The translations under genes and the position numbers were made by a program. Positions 39,753 to 53,100 of a DNA stretch of 64,000 nt are shown here, in pieces. The DNA comes from Wuchereria bancrofti (Eukaryota; Nematoda; Chromadorea; Rhabditida; Onchocercidae). How positions within the stretch are numbered: position 1 is the first letter of the stretch; every line of letters begins with the position of its first letter. The DNA is taken from the NCBI GenBank assembly GCA_005281725.1, contig SSBO01000007.1:502402-566401 (forward strand), written 5' to 3'. Below the pieces are notes generated by a model. That model had not been told where the DNA came from. It did not search any database and saw only the letters and a list, made by a program, of their open reading frames with translations.

Positions 39753-42700
39753 ATGAAAATGGCAGAAAATAACGCGAAATGGTTGGATGCATCCTATTAC
39801 CAAAATATACCGAATTCAGAAGGTAAGTATGGCATGACCAACTATATCTACTGATCAGTTTGAGATTTAATGAAAAGTTGAAATTTGAAAATCACGGACA
39901 AAATATATACAAGTGAAGTTAAAAAACTCATTTCGGTCTTTTCTCTACTAATTCTTTCTTGGAATTTTTGGACTTGATCAATTTGGGCATCAAAAACACT
40001 GATATGATAATGATGGGAAAATAAGGATAATGATCTCTTTTATCGCATTGTGTTTTTCCGCAATCATCGCTTGCATCCATGGATTTATTGAGTCGGTTTC
40101 GGGTGATTAGAAATCTATTTATGCTTTATGCTTTGGGAATTTGACATTATGTCGTTATCAGAAGCGCTTCCAGATAAATAAAGTGGATTTAAATAACAAA
40201 GATTCAAGAAAAATTTTGTATCGCATTTATTTTTGGAATTAATAGTTCATGTTTATCCATAAACTACAGTGAATTGGGCGCAATTAGCACAAAAATGGAT
40301 GCAAATGCGAGATGCCGGAGAAGTTCCTCCAGTAACATCTGATGATTCTATACCGCCACCGCCAAGCAAGGAGCTGCCACCACCGCATCCGCCACCGGCA
40401 CCCGATGGACTACCGGTAAATGGGTCTTTTTTGCCACCTGGTGGGTATTTGCCTACTATGCCTGTTGGTACGTTTTCGAATTGTATTGTTTGCTTCAGTA
40501 TACTTAAAAACTTTAGTGAAACTGTATGCATTTATATGATATTGCCTGGATATTTGTTCTTGCTTGGTCTCCGTATATTTATTTTATCTATGAAAGTTTC
40601 AGATGCTAATTTTGCTGCACCATCGCCTTGTTGGATACCACCCTTACCGCCAAGTAATTTCGGACCTCCAGCTGCCGGCGCATTTCCTCCTTTTATGCCA
40701 CCAGTTCCGCCATGGATGGGCGCTACACCGATGCCACCTGGCCCCTTTCCGCCAGCGCCTCCTTACGGTGAAGCAAAGCTAAGCATTGACGATGAGGAAG
40801 GGGGTGAGGCAAGTTTTTTTGTACTATTTTTGACACACGTTATTAATGCACTTTATCTTACTCTACCTAACCTATTCATATTTTCCAATTGATGTTTCAT
40901 GATGTAGGACAGATATCATCTCTTTGAAATAACTCAGACGGTTGTTTATGGAGATAAACTACCTTTGTATACTGTAAGCCAGCTATAAGCTAAGTCTATA
41001 AGTGAATAAGCGAACATCATTTATTTTTTAAATTATTTTTCAGTATTCACATTATTATAAAGAATGGGACGAGAAACAGAAAAGTGGTCGACGTGACAAT
41101 GATTCGGATGACTCAGAAACAGTTCCAGAAGGTGCTATGGCTCATTGGCTTAAGCCAGGTCCTGGTTGGGCGCCACCACCAAATTGGTATCATCCGTCAC
41201 GTCGTGATTCACCTTCAAACTCTCATCCCTTGCCTTTTATCGGTTAGTTTTGTCAATGTGACTTATTACTTTTGCTCTTCATTGTTCTTTATGCTTGTAG
41301 TCGGAAGCAATAACGTCGGTACAGCAGCAGCATAGTGTTTTCCGACACTGTTAAAATCATATTTTTCAGATCAGCAAACACGGAAAGCTTTACCAGCTTG
41401 GATCCGTGAAGGTTTGGAAAAAGCTGAGCAAGAAAGGCAAAAAAAACAAACTAAAGAAGCTAAGTTACGAGCTGCTGAAGAAGCAGCAAAAGCTCGTCGT
41501 GCTGCTAAAGGACTGGGAAAATTTGTAGGATTATGATTTTTGATTGTTGCTCAAATGTGTTTGAAATTTATATTAGAGAACAGTTTTTGTCATTTATGCA
41601 TGATGATGAACTCGTTCTGGATGAGTTTTAGGATTCTGATAGTAGCGAAGACGAGAACGGGACCGAGGATGCAAAAGAAAGAGCCAAACTTGATCAAGAG
41701 CCAGTGTTCCTCCAGAAAAAGAAATTAGAGAAGCAACAGGAACAGCCGTCTAAGGACACAACGGAAATTGATTGTAGAACCGAGGAAGAGACACGAGAAG
41801 ATGCAGTAAGTATCTAGACATTTTTACGCTTATTCTTTCACTGTCTTCGAAGAGGATTAGGTGGGAAGATGAGAAGAGAGAACTATTTGCTATTGAATCG
41901 TAAATCACCTGTAGCACTTATGTGTAATTAATTATTCTGTATCTTATATTTGTTACACTGTTAAATGCTTCATACTTATTTTAGTACCCTACTGCATTAA
42001 TTTTCTTTATTATTTAACAGAAGAATTGCTATTTCGCGAATTGTTATATCCCATTGTGTTTAATATTATCATAAAGTTGATCACTTCAAGTTGGATATAT
42101 CTCATTTCGCGACATAGTATTCTTTTGTAGTAAAAGTTCGAGATCGATTCTCATTCAGATGTCTGGGATTGTTTGAAAACGTAAAATTAAATTTCTGACA
42201 AATCGAGGGACAAATCTTCATGATATTCGTACACCCGTTACTCAACGATTTATGCTAATGTGACTTGTTTGCAGCTGATGCTTTTGCGACGTTTCATGAC
42301 TGAAATTTTGCTGGAAACAACGGATGATGAATTGAACCGTATTGCTAGGGAACACATTGAACTTGCTAAACGTTCTGGTACATATTTTCATTTTTAAAAT
42401 TTAACGTTCAACAAGTGATTGACAGCTTCTTTTTTTTTCGGTCATTCGTCACTTGAAATTGTTCCTGCAACAATTTCTGCTTTTTTCTGATTTCTGGCAT
42501 CGGTGATCAGAATAAAAATATCCCAGTTCCCAAGGTAGCAGGTTAAATTATTCATGTTCATTTTAAAACTGACAAACAAGTCGCTTTCTTCTGTGACTTC
42601 CACATTTTAACGTCGCAATTTCGATTTTGAAAACGATCGATTAATGAAGTTGAATATATGTTTAGCCCAGCCAAAAGTTCTCGCCCAAAGCTCGGCTCTC

Positions 42701-45256
42701 GCCGCTTTGTGTACACTTGGTAAGCTTTTATTACATTTTGTGTCGCCTTTTTGTTCTTTTTGACTAAACCGTTTAATTATTCATTCTGACCATATTCTGG
42801 TGATTTTGTTCTGAGGGTTCGTGTTTTGCACTGTTCAATACGTATTTACCAAATTGTTGCCAGTCGAAGTTAAAATTGCGTCCTGTTGAATGTCTGTCAG
42901 TATTTTATGATAGGACACTGTTCTCCATTCCACATTTTAAGCCCTTTTTTGAATGAAATGACGTATTCAGTTCGAGTAGATCAAGTCCTTGATTGTTTCA
43001 ACCTTGAGCATACATCCAGCTAGTGTGACGGTTCGAGTTTGTTTGTTTGTCATTTGTTTTCATTTGGTACGACTTATGACCTTCGTCAAGCTCAATCGTC
43101 CTAGCTTTCAGTCCTCTTGCAAAATATGATAAATTAGATTTAGCCACATTTCTGACATTGTCTCTAATTATAATTCATTTGCCGATCCCTAACCTAACAT
43201 CATATACAAATCTCATATTTCATTCATTAGCTCAAAATTACGATTATTTCAGGTGCTGAAAGCGATGATGAATCGAGCGAAGAAACTGACATAAAGCAAT
43301 CGGACGAATCCAATAGTAATACGAAAGGCGAAGAATTCTCGAGGAAGTCAAATATTATTGGTGATGGTAATGATGGTAGTAATCAGGATGATGCTTTGTT
43401 CAGTGTGCCACTTCTTCCAGTACTATCATCGGGTGCTAAGAGTAAGGCCAAGTTAAGTAGCAATGATGGATTCTCTTCTACAGAATCCTCCCAAGGTATT
43501 ACTATGCATCTCAGCCCATGTGACACACCTCACTAATACATATACATCTTCAGTTCGAAACGAAGGATAAACCAATCACCTGCCGTGGGTGCCATCTTTT
43601 CAATTTTCAAACAAAAAAAAATAAAATGCTTTCCCCATGGAAATGAATAAACTTAAGGACCTTTTGAGAAATATGCGGTTTTCTTTTCAATAAGAGTAAT
43701 ATTTTAAGGGGTGTTTTTTCGTTTGTGCTTATTTCAGAAGGCTTGGCACCCATGGAATTTTTGGGTATGGATTAACATCCGCATTACTTTCACGTGTTTG
43801 TGGCAGCATTTATAGGTATGGCAAAACTGGGAATTTTCATTTTCAGGTGTTGAAAAGAAAAAAACTGCTGTCCAGGAAAAGAAGAATGGCGATGATGCGT
43901 CGTCACGTGTTGCGATTGCGAAGAATGAAAATGATGCATACAAGGAAATAGGTTGAGTTTCAATGCACTCGGTTTTTTCAAAAATTTTCTCTTTCGTGGT
44001 AATAGTCATTGCCTTGAAAATTATAGTTTGGAGTGCTGGAGGATCATTTTATGTGCATTCTGTACTGCTCAGTTCACTTCAGACAGCATCTCTTCCTTGC
44101 ATTATTTGTATGTGTGTATGTATGTATGTATGTGTATGTTGTCTGGCTTAAAGTAGGACAAGCATTACGAAAGCATGAAACAATTTTAACAGAAAACTAG
44201 AATTTTCTTCCAGGAACTTTTTTGGTTTAATTTTATGTAACATAGCATTCATTGCATAATCTGGCTTACTCTTGTCTAGGAATTTACTACTAAAAACTAC
44301 TCAGAAAATAATGCTTGCTAGATTTCACTATGTTTTGACTACGGCTATCTGACCAATGTTACATTTTGTATTTTCTACGGACGTGATTTCCAACGTCCAG
44401 TTAAACGTTTCCAGAAGAAAAGAAATTAGGCTCCAATATTGATGAAGGCAATAAAAAAGACAAGAAGGAAAAGCATACTAGCGAGTCAAAGAAGCTACAT
44501 CAACGGAAGAAATCACGAAGTAGGGAGCGTCTAAAGAAACGGTAACCGGGTTTTTTCTTTGAAATTTCTGCAGGAGATGTTTTACATGTATTACTACACT
44601 CTTTATGGACTCCGTGATTTTGACTTTATAAATTTCCCCATGGTCATTTGGTCATTTGACTTCTTTTTTTAAGAAACAAATTCAGTGTAAGGGCGCTGCG
44701 TTTTAATTATAAAACTTATTGGTATTTTGAATTTCTTACGTATGAGTCTTTCAGACGACGTGGTAGGAGTAGGGAAGATTCGACGAAAAAAGGCACTGAC
44801 CATGCATTAGATGCGTAAGTTCAAGAAATTTGATTTTGAAAATGGGTTTTTTTTGGATCTTTCCGTGTTTACGTTTATTAAAATATCAAGATAAGTATTT
44901 TAGATCGGATAGTGATAGAAGTGAGTCCCAAACTCCCGAACGTTATCGTCGAAGGTCAAGCAGTGGAGAGTCTTATCACAAACGACGTCGTTCAAGAAGT
45001 CACAAAAGGTTGAGATCACGCTCTCGATCACGTACTAAAAGAAGCCGAAGGTGTTCTTTTAATAGTATGTTTGAAATATACGAGCAGAACATTTATATCG
45101 ATGATAACATGAGCTCAGTTTGTCAAATGCATGTTATGATATGTTCCGATTTTTAGGTTTGAGGAACGATATAATTCGCGTTCACGAAGCCGTGAAAGGA
45201 GACGATCAGACGAAAGGCATCACCGAGACAGGTATTCCAGACGATCACATTCATAA
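39753..45256 (+). CDS. PNISR: PNISR homologue (PNN-interacting serine/arginine-rich protein)
   Basis: Sixteen exons: 39753-39822, 40270-40467, 40603-40808, 40908-40973, 41044-41242, 41370-41524, 41632-41805, 42275-42377, 42666-42719, 43253-43495, 43738-43764, 43847-43951, 44415-44541, 44755-44814, 44904-45050, 45157-45256; 677 residues in phase. Diagnostic matches to human PNISR, in order: VNWAQLAQKWM near the N terminus (IDWAALAQAWI in human); a proline-rich middle; ALPAWIREGLEKAEQERQKK (about 253-272); the acidic FDSDSSEDE; a FMTEILLETTDDE helix; VLAQSSALAALCTLG; then a C-terminal Arg/Ser-rich domain (about 534-677) with repeated RSRS and RRR. PNISR sits in nuclear speckles, binds pinin and is linked to pre-mRNA splicing. 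Exon 3 ends at a GC donor (GAG|GCAAGT); exon 11 is only 27 nt. An in-frame ATG at 39759 is an alternative start. The 66-nt fourth exon is inferred only from phase and splice signals. Confidence 0.9.
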
Positions 45257-48200
45257 GCAAGAATGCCTGTGTTCTACATATATATGTGTATTGTATGTAG
45301 GAGCATTATATTGATTGGTTTGCTACAGGAGTTCTGTAAAGCATTTTGTCAATGTTTCTCAGTCAGGTCTTTGAATTAGCATAAACGTGTTTTTACAATT
45401 CCAAGCACTTATACACGGGTAAACATGAATAATTGGTTAAAAAACGCTTAAAACAGTCTGCGTAGAACTAATGTGTTCAGAATTTTAATTGGATATGTTT
45501 GTTTTTAGTTGTTATCGGCTTAGAATCAGTTAACTCATCTTCGTGTTTTTCTCAACGTCAGCTCTTTTTCTTTTTTCTTGTATTTATATAAGGATACGAT
45601 TTTTTTTTTTTTTTTTTTTTTCGAATTGTGATTTGGATATGATTGTTACGTAGACTACCTTGAAGCCATATTAGCCGGTGGTTGCTTAACAACTTTGCTG
45701 ATAGATGAAATGAAGTGGTACAATTGATATTGGAAATTATGATTGCTAGAGTGCGTGTATGGTTGTGTTCAGCATTGACACTACGTAATTACACTGTTTT
45801 TGAAAGATGAATCATATATTAATAACTGTTGGTGGATATTAAAATGAATGACAGTGATTGTTGATTATTGTACTGTCTAGAATTTTTTTGAAATCTATCG
45901 TAATATCCAGGGATTCACTTTGAAAGGTAGTGTAAAGTAGCGCTTACTTCATTATTCATTTCATTAATGTACAAGTTGACAACTGAGCCATATATTTAGA
46001 AGATCTTGGAACTTTCAATTAAATTATTTATAATTTCAGCTTTTGTTGTTTTCCATTCATTTTATTCTTCTCTTTATTGTATTAAACCAGAAACATCATT
46101 AAAGAAATATCTCAAATTGGTCGGCTAAAATACTCCTTGCATCCCTTTTTCTTTTTTTCTGCATTTATATGTTTAAATGCTGTTGAAAAGTTTGTAACAG
46201 AATTCTCCAGTCTTCCATTCGAATTTCTTTTTTCAGAATTACTCGAGCAAGAAATTCTTATGCATGAAATACAACGCTAACAGATTAGTACAGAAAAGAA
46301 TAAGGATGCAAGATATTGATTTTTTAACAAACGGAAAAATAGAGCATGTGTAATTTGTTGATTTCTGTTGTTGTTTTTATGTGAAGTTCAGAATTTTCCA
46401 TAATATTTGTAATTACATTTTGAAACTTCTTTTGTGATTTCTAAAAAATTAGTCTGTTTTTTACTGGTGGTTGAATATTAAAAAGAAAAAAAAATTACGT
46501 TTGTGCTACCAATCCAGCATTAGCCATCTCTTATTTGTTTACATGCTGGTTCTACTATATGCGTAAAATGTCCGAACGACTTAAATTACACTTTTGCTTT
46601 GTAATTTACAACTAAGCTGGCTTTTTTCCAAATTTTTTTTTATCCTGAATTATTTTATTCTTTTCCTTTCTTTTTCCAATTTTACCTGCGGAGTATAGTG
46701 AAAATGGTTGAATGAATTTACAAAAGCTTACTTTACTTTTAATACAAATCCATTAAGTTCATTTGATGTTTTATTATTATATTGAGAAGATTTCTTGTTT
46801 TCATTTATTTTCTCACAAATGTTTGCAGAACTATTTTACATTTTACATTAAAAGGGAAATGTAGCATGCCAGTCTTATTGTAACTTCAATTTGTACAGTC
46901 ATTTTTAGAACCATAGCATTACGAATTTGGAATGGATCTCCATCCTTTGGTTTATCTTTTTTTCCTAAATCATTTCCTTAATTTCTTTTTTTTTTTGTCT
47001 TAAATTTGTAATGCTAATTAAATTGGTTTTCTCTGATTCGTTTCTTAATTCATATTTTTATGAATCTTTTTTTCTTAAGTATCCATTTGTCTACCTAAGT
47101 ATCATACATGCTTAAGTTATAATTGACATCATGAAGTAGCGATATCCGAATGTTATTTCACGATAACATAAGCATGTACGGGAAATGCCACCCTTTCTCC
47201 ATTTATCCTTTTCTTTTCCTATGCTATGTTTTTTTTTTCTCTCTGCATTAAAATTGGCCAAGAATTTCTTATTCATTAAATTTTGATTTTTTTTAAAATT
47301 GAAAACGGGCTGTTCTTTTATATTCGTGGTTTCTCTTTTCTTTTTTACTCTTTCCGTCTTTTTTCCCCTACACTTTCTACTTGTTATTTTGCCGTATAGT
47401 TCAGCTTTTCAATCTATGATTTATTGATTTCTTCGATGAAGTACTGAACAGAAGTACTTGTTTACATTTGCCACGAACAATTCTATAAATTTAAATGGTT
47501 CAAGCAATGAAGAGATTGCTTTTGCATACTTCTACGCATACTATATACATGTATAACAATGAATAGTTGTGAAATCACCTTTGCGCAAATAATCTCTTAT
47601 AATAAATGTGAAATGAAGAAAATGATATAAAAGTTGGACATCGATTGCTTTGCAACTTTTTTTTTGATTTGAACAAAAAAAAAAAAATAAGAACACCACT
47701 TGCAATTATTTTTGTAACACATTTGCATAAATGATATAATCATAAATTGCTATTAAATATACTATTACATCAATATTCCCGAAAATAATTTCATGACAAT
47801 TGCATAGTTGCTCTTAATATTTTGCATTTACTAAGCTGGTTTGTCATGGAATTTATATCTATATCATTTTTTTTTTTTTTTGATTTTACGAAAAGACATA
47901 TTTAATTAATAAATTATCAAACTTAATTGATCATAATTTACATCATAAGTACACAAAAAAAGTAAATGAAAAGAAAAGGAAAGATGACTTTTTAAAACTA
48001 ATAAAACATGATGTTATTATTTAATAATCATTAATTTGCTAAATATTTCATTATTTTTTTTTTAGTTTTCATACTATATAAATTAATTAATCAGTTTGAT
48101 GCGAATTAGAATTGTAGAAAAAATAGAGAGAAGAAAATCAGGTACAAATGTTTTTTTATTCTAAGTAAATCAAGGGTTCTAAATATAATTTCTTACTATT

Positions 48201-49023
48201 TTAGACATAATATTGTGAATTTGTCTATGCATAAATTATTCAAATTTCAATTTAAAATCTTCGCTTATCTTTTCAGATTTATTTTGCAACAATAAATCTA
48301 ATGTAAAATTTAAATTGCAGAAATGTGAAAATTAAAGCAATGTAAAATTTAAATTGAAACCTAAAACATAATACAAAAGATTTCTTTTCCTGCCATTTCC
48401 TGTTACTTCGGATATAATATTTCGGATATAGCAACACAACAATAATTTAACAAAGATAAAAACCTATTTCAATTTCATGAAACAAAATATAAAGAATCTT
48501 GAAATTACATGAAATGTTTTGAAATTTGAAAAGAATGGAAAGGAAGAGAAATTTGAAATTTAACATTTGGTAGAAACATAAGTAATAATTACCTTCTCAG
48601 ACAAATTGATAATTTTGTATTTATTTTTTACATTATTACATTTGACATTTTTTCTTTGTGCAAAAAAAGTAAAATAAAAAATAAAGTAATAAAACAAATC
48701 GCTTGAATTTTTTAAATTATTTCTTACCAAAAATTTCGTATATTTATATTTTAGATAAAATAACACAACCATTTAGATTAAAATGGGAGAAAAAGAGAAA
48801 GAGAAAAAAGAATTTTTTTTTCATTCAATTTTCATTAATAAATTTTTACTATCATTTTGTTGTTGTTGGACAAAATACAATATTTTATTCTTAAAATTAT
48901 GATGTTATTCTTAAAAGAGTAATAATTTTTCTCATTTTCAATTTTTTTTTTTTTATCACTAATTATTCATTCATTTTTCTTTCATATAACTCCGCTTCCT
49001 CCTCTTCTTTCTCTTCCTCCTAC
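45257..49023. other. Long A/T-rich noncoding stretch after PNISR
   Basis: Nearly 3.8 kb without a supported gene. It includes a 20-plus T run near 45600 and many T-rich tracts. Presumably it begins with the PNISR 3' UTR. The open frames at 48560-48772 and 48703-48894 overlap on opposite strands and are Lys/Phe/Asn-rich shadows. Confidence 0.55.
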
Positions 49024-49185
49024 TTTTCCTCTTCCTCCTCCTTTTCCTCTTCCTCCTCCTTTTCCTCTTCCTCCTCCTTTTCCTCTTCCTCCTCCTTTTC
49101 CTCTTCCTCCTCCTTTTCCTCTTCCTCCTCCTTTTCCTCTTCCTCCTACTTTTCCTCTTCCTCCTCCTTTTCCTCTATCTCCTCC
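49024..49185. repeat. 18-nt polypyrimidine minisatellite, about 9 copies
   Basis: Unit TTTTCCTCTTCCTCCTCC repeats with exact 18-nt spacing from 49024 to 49168, giving nine starts. Flanking sequence (48990-49023 and 49186-49200) is similar but degenerate. The only sequence variants seen are a CTAC for CTCC change before the first and eighth units and a decayed last unit. All-pyrimidine on the plus strand and all-purine on the minus apart from those variants. Confidence 0.92.
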
Positions 49186-49485
49186 TATTCATTATATTCA
49201 TTTTCATGTTCATCCTATATGAGAAATATTATGGTATTGTTAAAATAGCAAGTTTAATTAAATCTTATTGGTTCGAAAGAGAGAAAAATGAGTGAAATAA
49301 ACAAAAAAAAAAAGGAAAAAAAAACACTTGCAAGTTTTGTTCAAAAATTGTAAATATTAGAAAAGCTTATTGCTTAGTTTTAGAAAAAAAGCAATGACAT
49401 TTGCTATGAGGAAAATTTACACAAACTTTCTTTTCCTTTTTTTTTCTTCTTTTTCCACTTTTCTATCTCAATCTAAGTAATATAA

Positions 49486-49560
49486 TTCATCTATCTATCT
49501 ATCTATCTGATCTATCTATCCATCCACCTATTCATCTATCTATCTATTCACTTATCCTAT
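49486..49560. repeat. (ATCT)n microsatellite, interrupted
   Basis: Two runs of ATCT separated by variants (CATCCACC and similar). Simple sequence only. Confidence 0.85.
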
Positions 49561-49696
49561 ATCACACTAATGAACAATCTTAAACTTTAAAAACTTTTCC
49601 TTCATCTTTCATTCGTCAAGCAAAAATACCATCAAACTCTTTTTTTTATCTTCCTTTCTGTATGTTATCATTGTTACAAAGATATTTAACAACAAT

Positions 49697-49765
49697 ACAC
49701 ACCCATACACACACACACACACACACACATACACACATGGAAGACAGACACACACACACACACCT
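49697..49765. repeat. (CA)n microsatellite
   Basis: Two CA/AC runs separated by a short ATGGAAGAC insert. The His/Thr-repeat open frame across it (49662-49844) is an artefact of the repeat. Confidence 0.9.
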
Positions 49766-50073
49766 ATCACATCTTCAATTTGCTTTATTCTCCAATAATA
49801 TTTTGCTAAAACGATTGAGGAAAGAAAAGTTATTTCATTCCTAATTTAAAATATAAATACTTACTTCTATTTGTTGTATTATTTCATTACTTCCATTCGA
49901 CTTATTCATTCATTTTGTCTATTTATTCCATAATTAATTCTTTAATTCTACATATTCGATTCATGCTTATCTTACGTATATAATCTAATCTAATACGTAA
50001 GTATATTGTAAACACATTCAAATTTCTACTCTTCTATTATTACTCATTAAATAAACAAATTTCTTTTTTATGA

Positions 50074-50102
50074 ATAATAACAATAATAATAATTGTTATT
50101 AT
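50074..50102. repeat. Inverted repeat just upstream of the thioredoxin-fold gene
   Basis: ATAATAACAAT and its exact reverse complement are separated by 7 nt, within an AAT/ATT trinucleotide tract (to about 50140). It lies about 70-100 nt before the start codon at 50175, in the promoter or 5' UTR. Confidence 0.7.
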
Positions 50103-50174
50103 CGTTATTATTATTATTACTATTATTATTATTAGTATTATATATATAAGAGAGAATTTAAATATTATATTACA

Positions 50175-53100
50175 ATGAATTATTATTCTTCATTATTAAT
50201 TCTACTGCTATCATCATTATGTATATTGGATGCAAAACGAGGTAAATCATCAAAATCAGATGAAGCACACAAAGAACAACAACAATCTCATTCCAACGAT
50301 AATAATAATGCTAGACATAAGGTAAATTTATTGTTAAATTTTAATTATTATGCAATCGGTAATTGCTGTTATTCTTTTCTTTTGATTAATCATTTAGTTC
50401 AATTGTTAAAAAATCTCATTACCTAATTATTTTTAGTTAAATTCGGAAAAAAAAGATTGTTGTAATAATTTGTAAAATCAAGATGCAATATTAAAAATAA
50501 AAACTTCTGAATCGCTAAACTTAAAAAAGGAAGAAATATTTATAGGATTAAAAATAGACATAAAATATGAAAATATTCATCAAATTGACTACTTTGATAG
50601 GTAACATTTAAATAATGCATTTAAAAACAGTTAATAAAATTAAAAGTTAAACGAAATGTTAGTTGCATTAATTATTTCCTATTATATTATTTATAGAAGG
50701 AAACACGTCGGATAATGCCATTACGTCAAGATTTTACGCAAGATGAAGCTAATACGATAGAAGACGTTGATGAGGACAAAATTGATGAAATTATTCGTGA
50801 TGCAACTAAAAATCTTGTCATATTTTTTTGTTCGTTTTCCTTGTTTTTCATTTTAAATTAAGACAATATTTTTTGAAAAGAAAAAGTAACTTGTTAAATA
50901 TCTTTAAATAACAATCGATTGTAAATAATAATGAATAATAACAATAGTTTTAATAACAAGTGCAACAACAATAATAATGACAATAATAATTAATTAATTA
51001 ATAGTAATTTCCTTTAATAAAAAGAAAATAATAAGTAGTAATTAGGGCACTAATTGGAAACCATAGTAGGTTTTATAAATTTTCTTTAATTCGATGATTG
51101 GAAATTAATTTTATTTTTATCCTAAATTTATATTCCTAGTGTAGATGATGGATACGCGAAATGCCCAAATTGTGGTGAAGCACTTGCGGTAGTAGAAGAG
51201 ATCGATGATGATATTGAAGCAACTGGATATATTGAAGTTTGCTTCAAATTCCTTTGTTTTGCTTTCCATTTTTATAGAAAAAAAAAATGCAATTTTTTTT
51301 TCACATTAAAGAATCATTATAAATACTTAAATTCCCATTTATTTGGGTGTAAAATTCTAATAATTTAAATTGTCTTTTTCTCATAAAATTTTGATGTTCG
51401 CATATTTAAGTGAACAAGTAAAACATAAAAATGCAATTTCTTTCAAATATTATTGCGTTCGTTAAAAGTATGCATTAATGTTTTTTTTTTTTTTTTATTT
51501 TCTTTGAATATAAAAAAAAATCATTTAGTTATTATTGAATTTTAATTCCAAATAATCAATTCTGTGAAATTGTTTAAAGGTCGTTAAAACGGATGATCGA
51601 AGTGTTGCACGTGAACTTGGTGTTGCAACATTTCCAGCCTTAGTTTACTTTAGGCGGAAAAATCCTATCACATATGATGGTGAGTGCATGTACATGTATG
51701 CATTATTAGAAAATTTTAAATTTATATTTTTCTCAAATTTGCTAATTTTAAAATGAAATTTAACAATTTCAAGCTCTATTTTCTTCTCTTAGGCGATTTC
51801 AAGGAATCGGAAGCAATACTACGATGGCTACGATCTCATGATGAAGTAGTTACTTGGGTTCTTACTGATGATAACTTTGAATATTACACAAATAGTTATT
51901 CACCTGATGAAGGTGCACTAGATTGGTTTGTTATGTTGTAAGTATTTCATATTTCATTTACTATTAATAATTAAGACAACAAAAAATTTAAATATTAACC
52001 ATTTAAATGTTTAAGAAGCAGTTTTTAGGCTTTTTATAATTGTAAAACTTAAACATTTGCAAATTATTTCGAATTTTCTTAAATTCTCAAATATATAATT
52101 AGGAAATTTTTTAATTTTTACAGCTATAAGTCAGAAGCACCGGATTGTAATGCATTTGTTTCATTATGGGAATCGGTGGCACATAAGTAAGTAATAATTT
52201 TTTTAAATCAAATTCTAAAAGTTTATGAATGAGAAATTTATAATTGTTGTTCATTAATTAAAAGTTTTTTTTTAGATTACGTGGTTTAGTCAGTGTGGGC
52301 AAGGTTGACATGTCAATCAATGATGATGTAACAGATCGTTTTCGTCTGGATGATGCTCAATGTCCAGTATTCTTGCTGTAAGTAAATAAAAATAGATACT
52401 TATTGTTCGTATAAACTAAAATTTTTAATTTCTAGTTTTAATGTTTTCCATCTCTTTTTCCATCGATTATTATGTAAAAGCAATCACTTCGAGTTTTAAA
52501 AAGAAATTTTACTTTTTTAACGCTTTAAATTTACAGCTTTCATCGAGGAAAAATGTATCGCTATAAAGATGCAGCCAAAAATATTCGTAGTTTGACAGAA
52601 TTTGCAATGTACAAATTCAAAGATTTACGTGGTTATCACGTACCCGAACCACCAACAGCACTTGAAAATTTTTACGAACATATTAAGGAGCGAATTGTTG
52701 ATATTTTGGTATACTTTTGCATTTTCTAATTCAACATTTTATAATTTGAATTTAATTTATCACATTGTTTTCTTTATCAGAAGAGCTCAGTGTTATACAT
52801 ATATTCTTTTTTTTTTAAATTAAGAATCTTGCATTCTTCATTTTTATCACTTTGTTAGCATAGTTATCATTTGTTAGATTTTATCAATCTCATTCTTACT
52901 TATAAAATCTACATATGACTATTTGTGATATGTAATCATAAGACGTACAATATAAAGGTTTAATGTAAACTTTCAAAATTCATTCTCAAATTTGGTGAAT
53001 TGGATGGTATCTCTTAATGATACATTTAATATTTGGTATATAATTTCATTAAATTTAGGAGATAATTAACTTGAAATAATTCATAATAATAATTTCATTC

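Noticed and set aside
40253..40531. Gly-rich 92-codon minus-strand frame
   Set aside because: Antisense of the proline-rich PNISR exon 2; Gly runs are the complement of Pro codons.
43734..44151. Overlapping open frames on both strands
   Set aside because: Shadows around PNISR exons 11 and 12 and an intron; no independent support.
49662..49844. His/Thr-repeat open frame
   Set aside because: Produced by the CA microsatellite.
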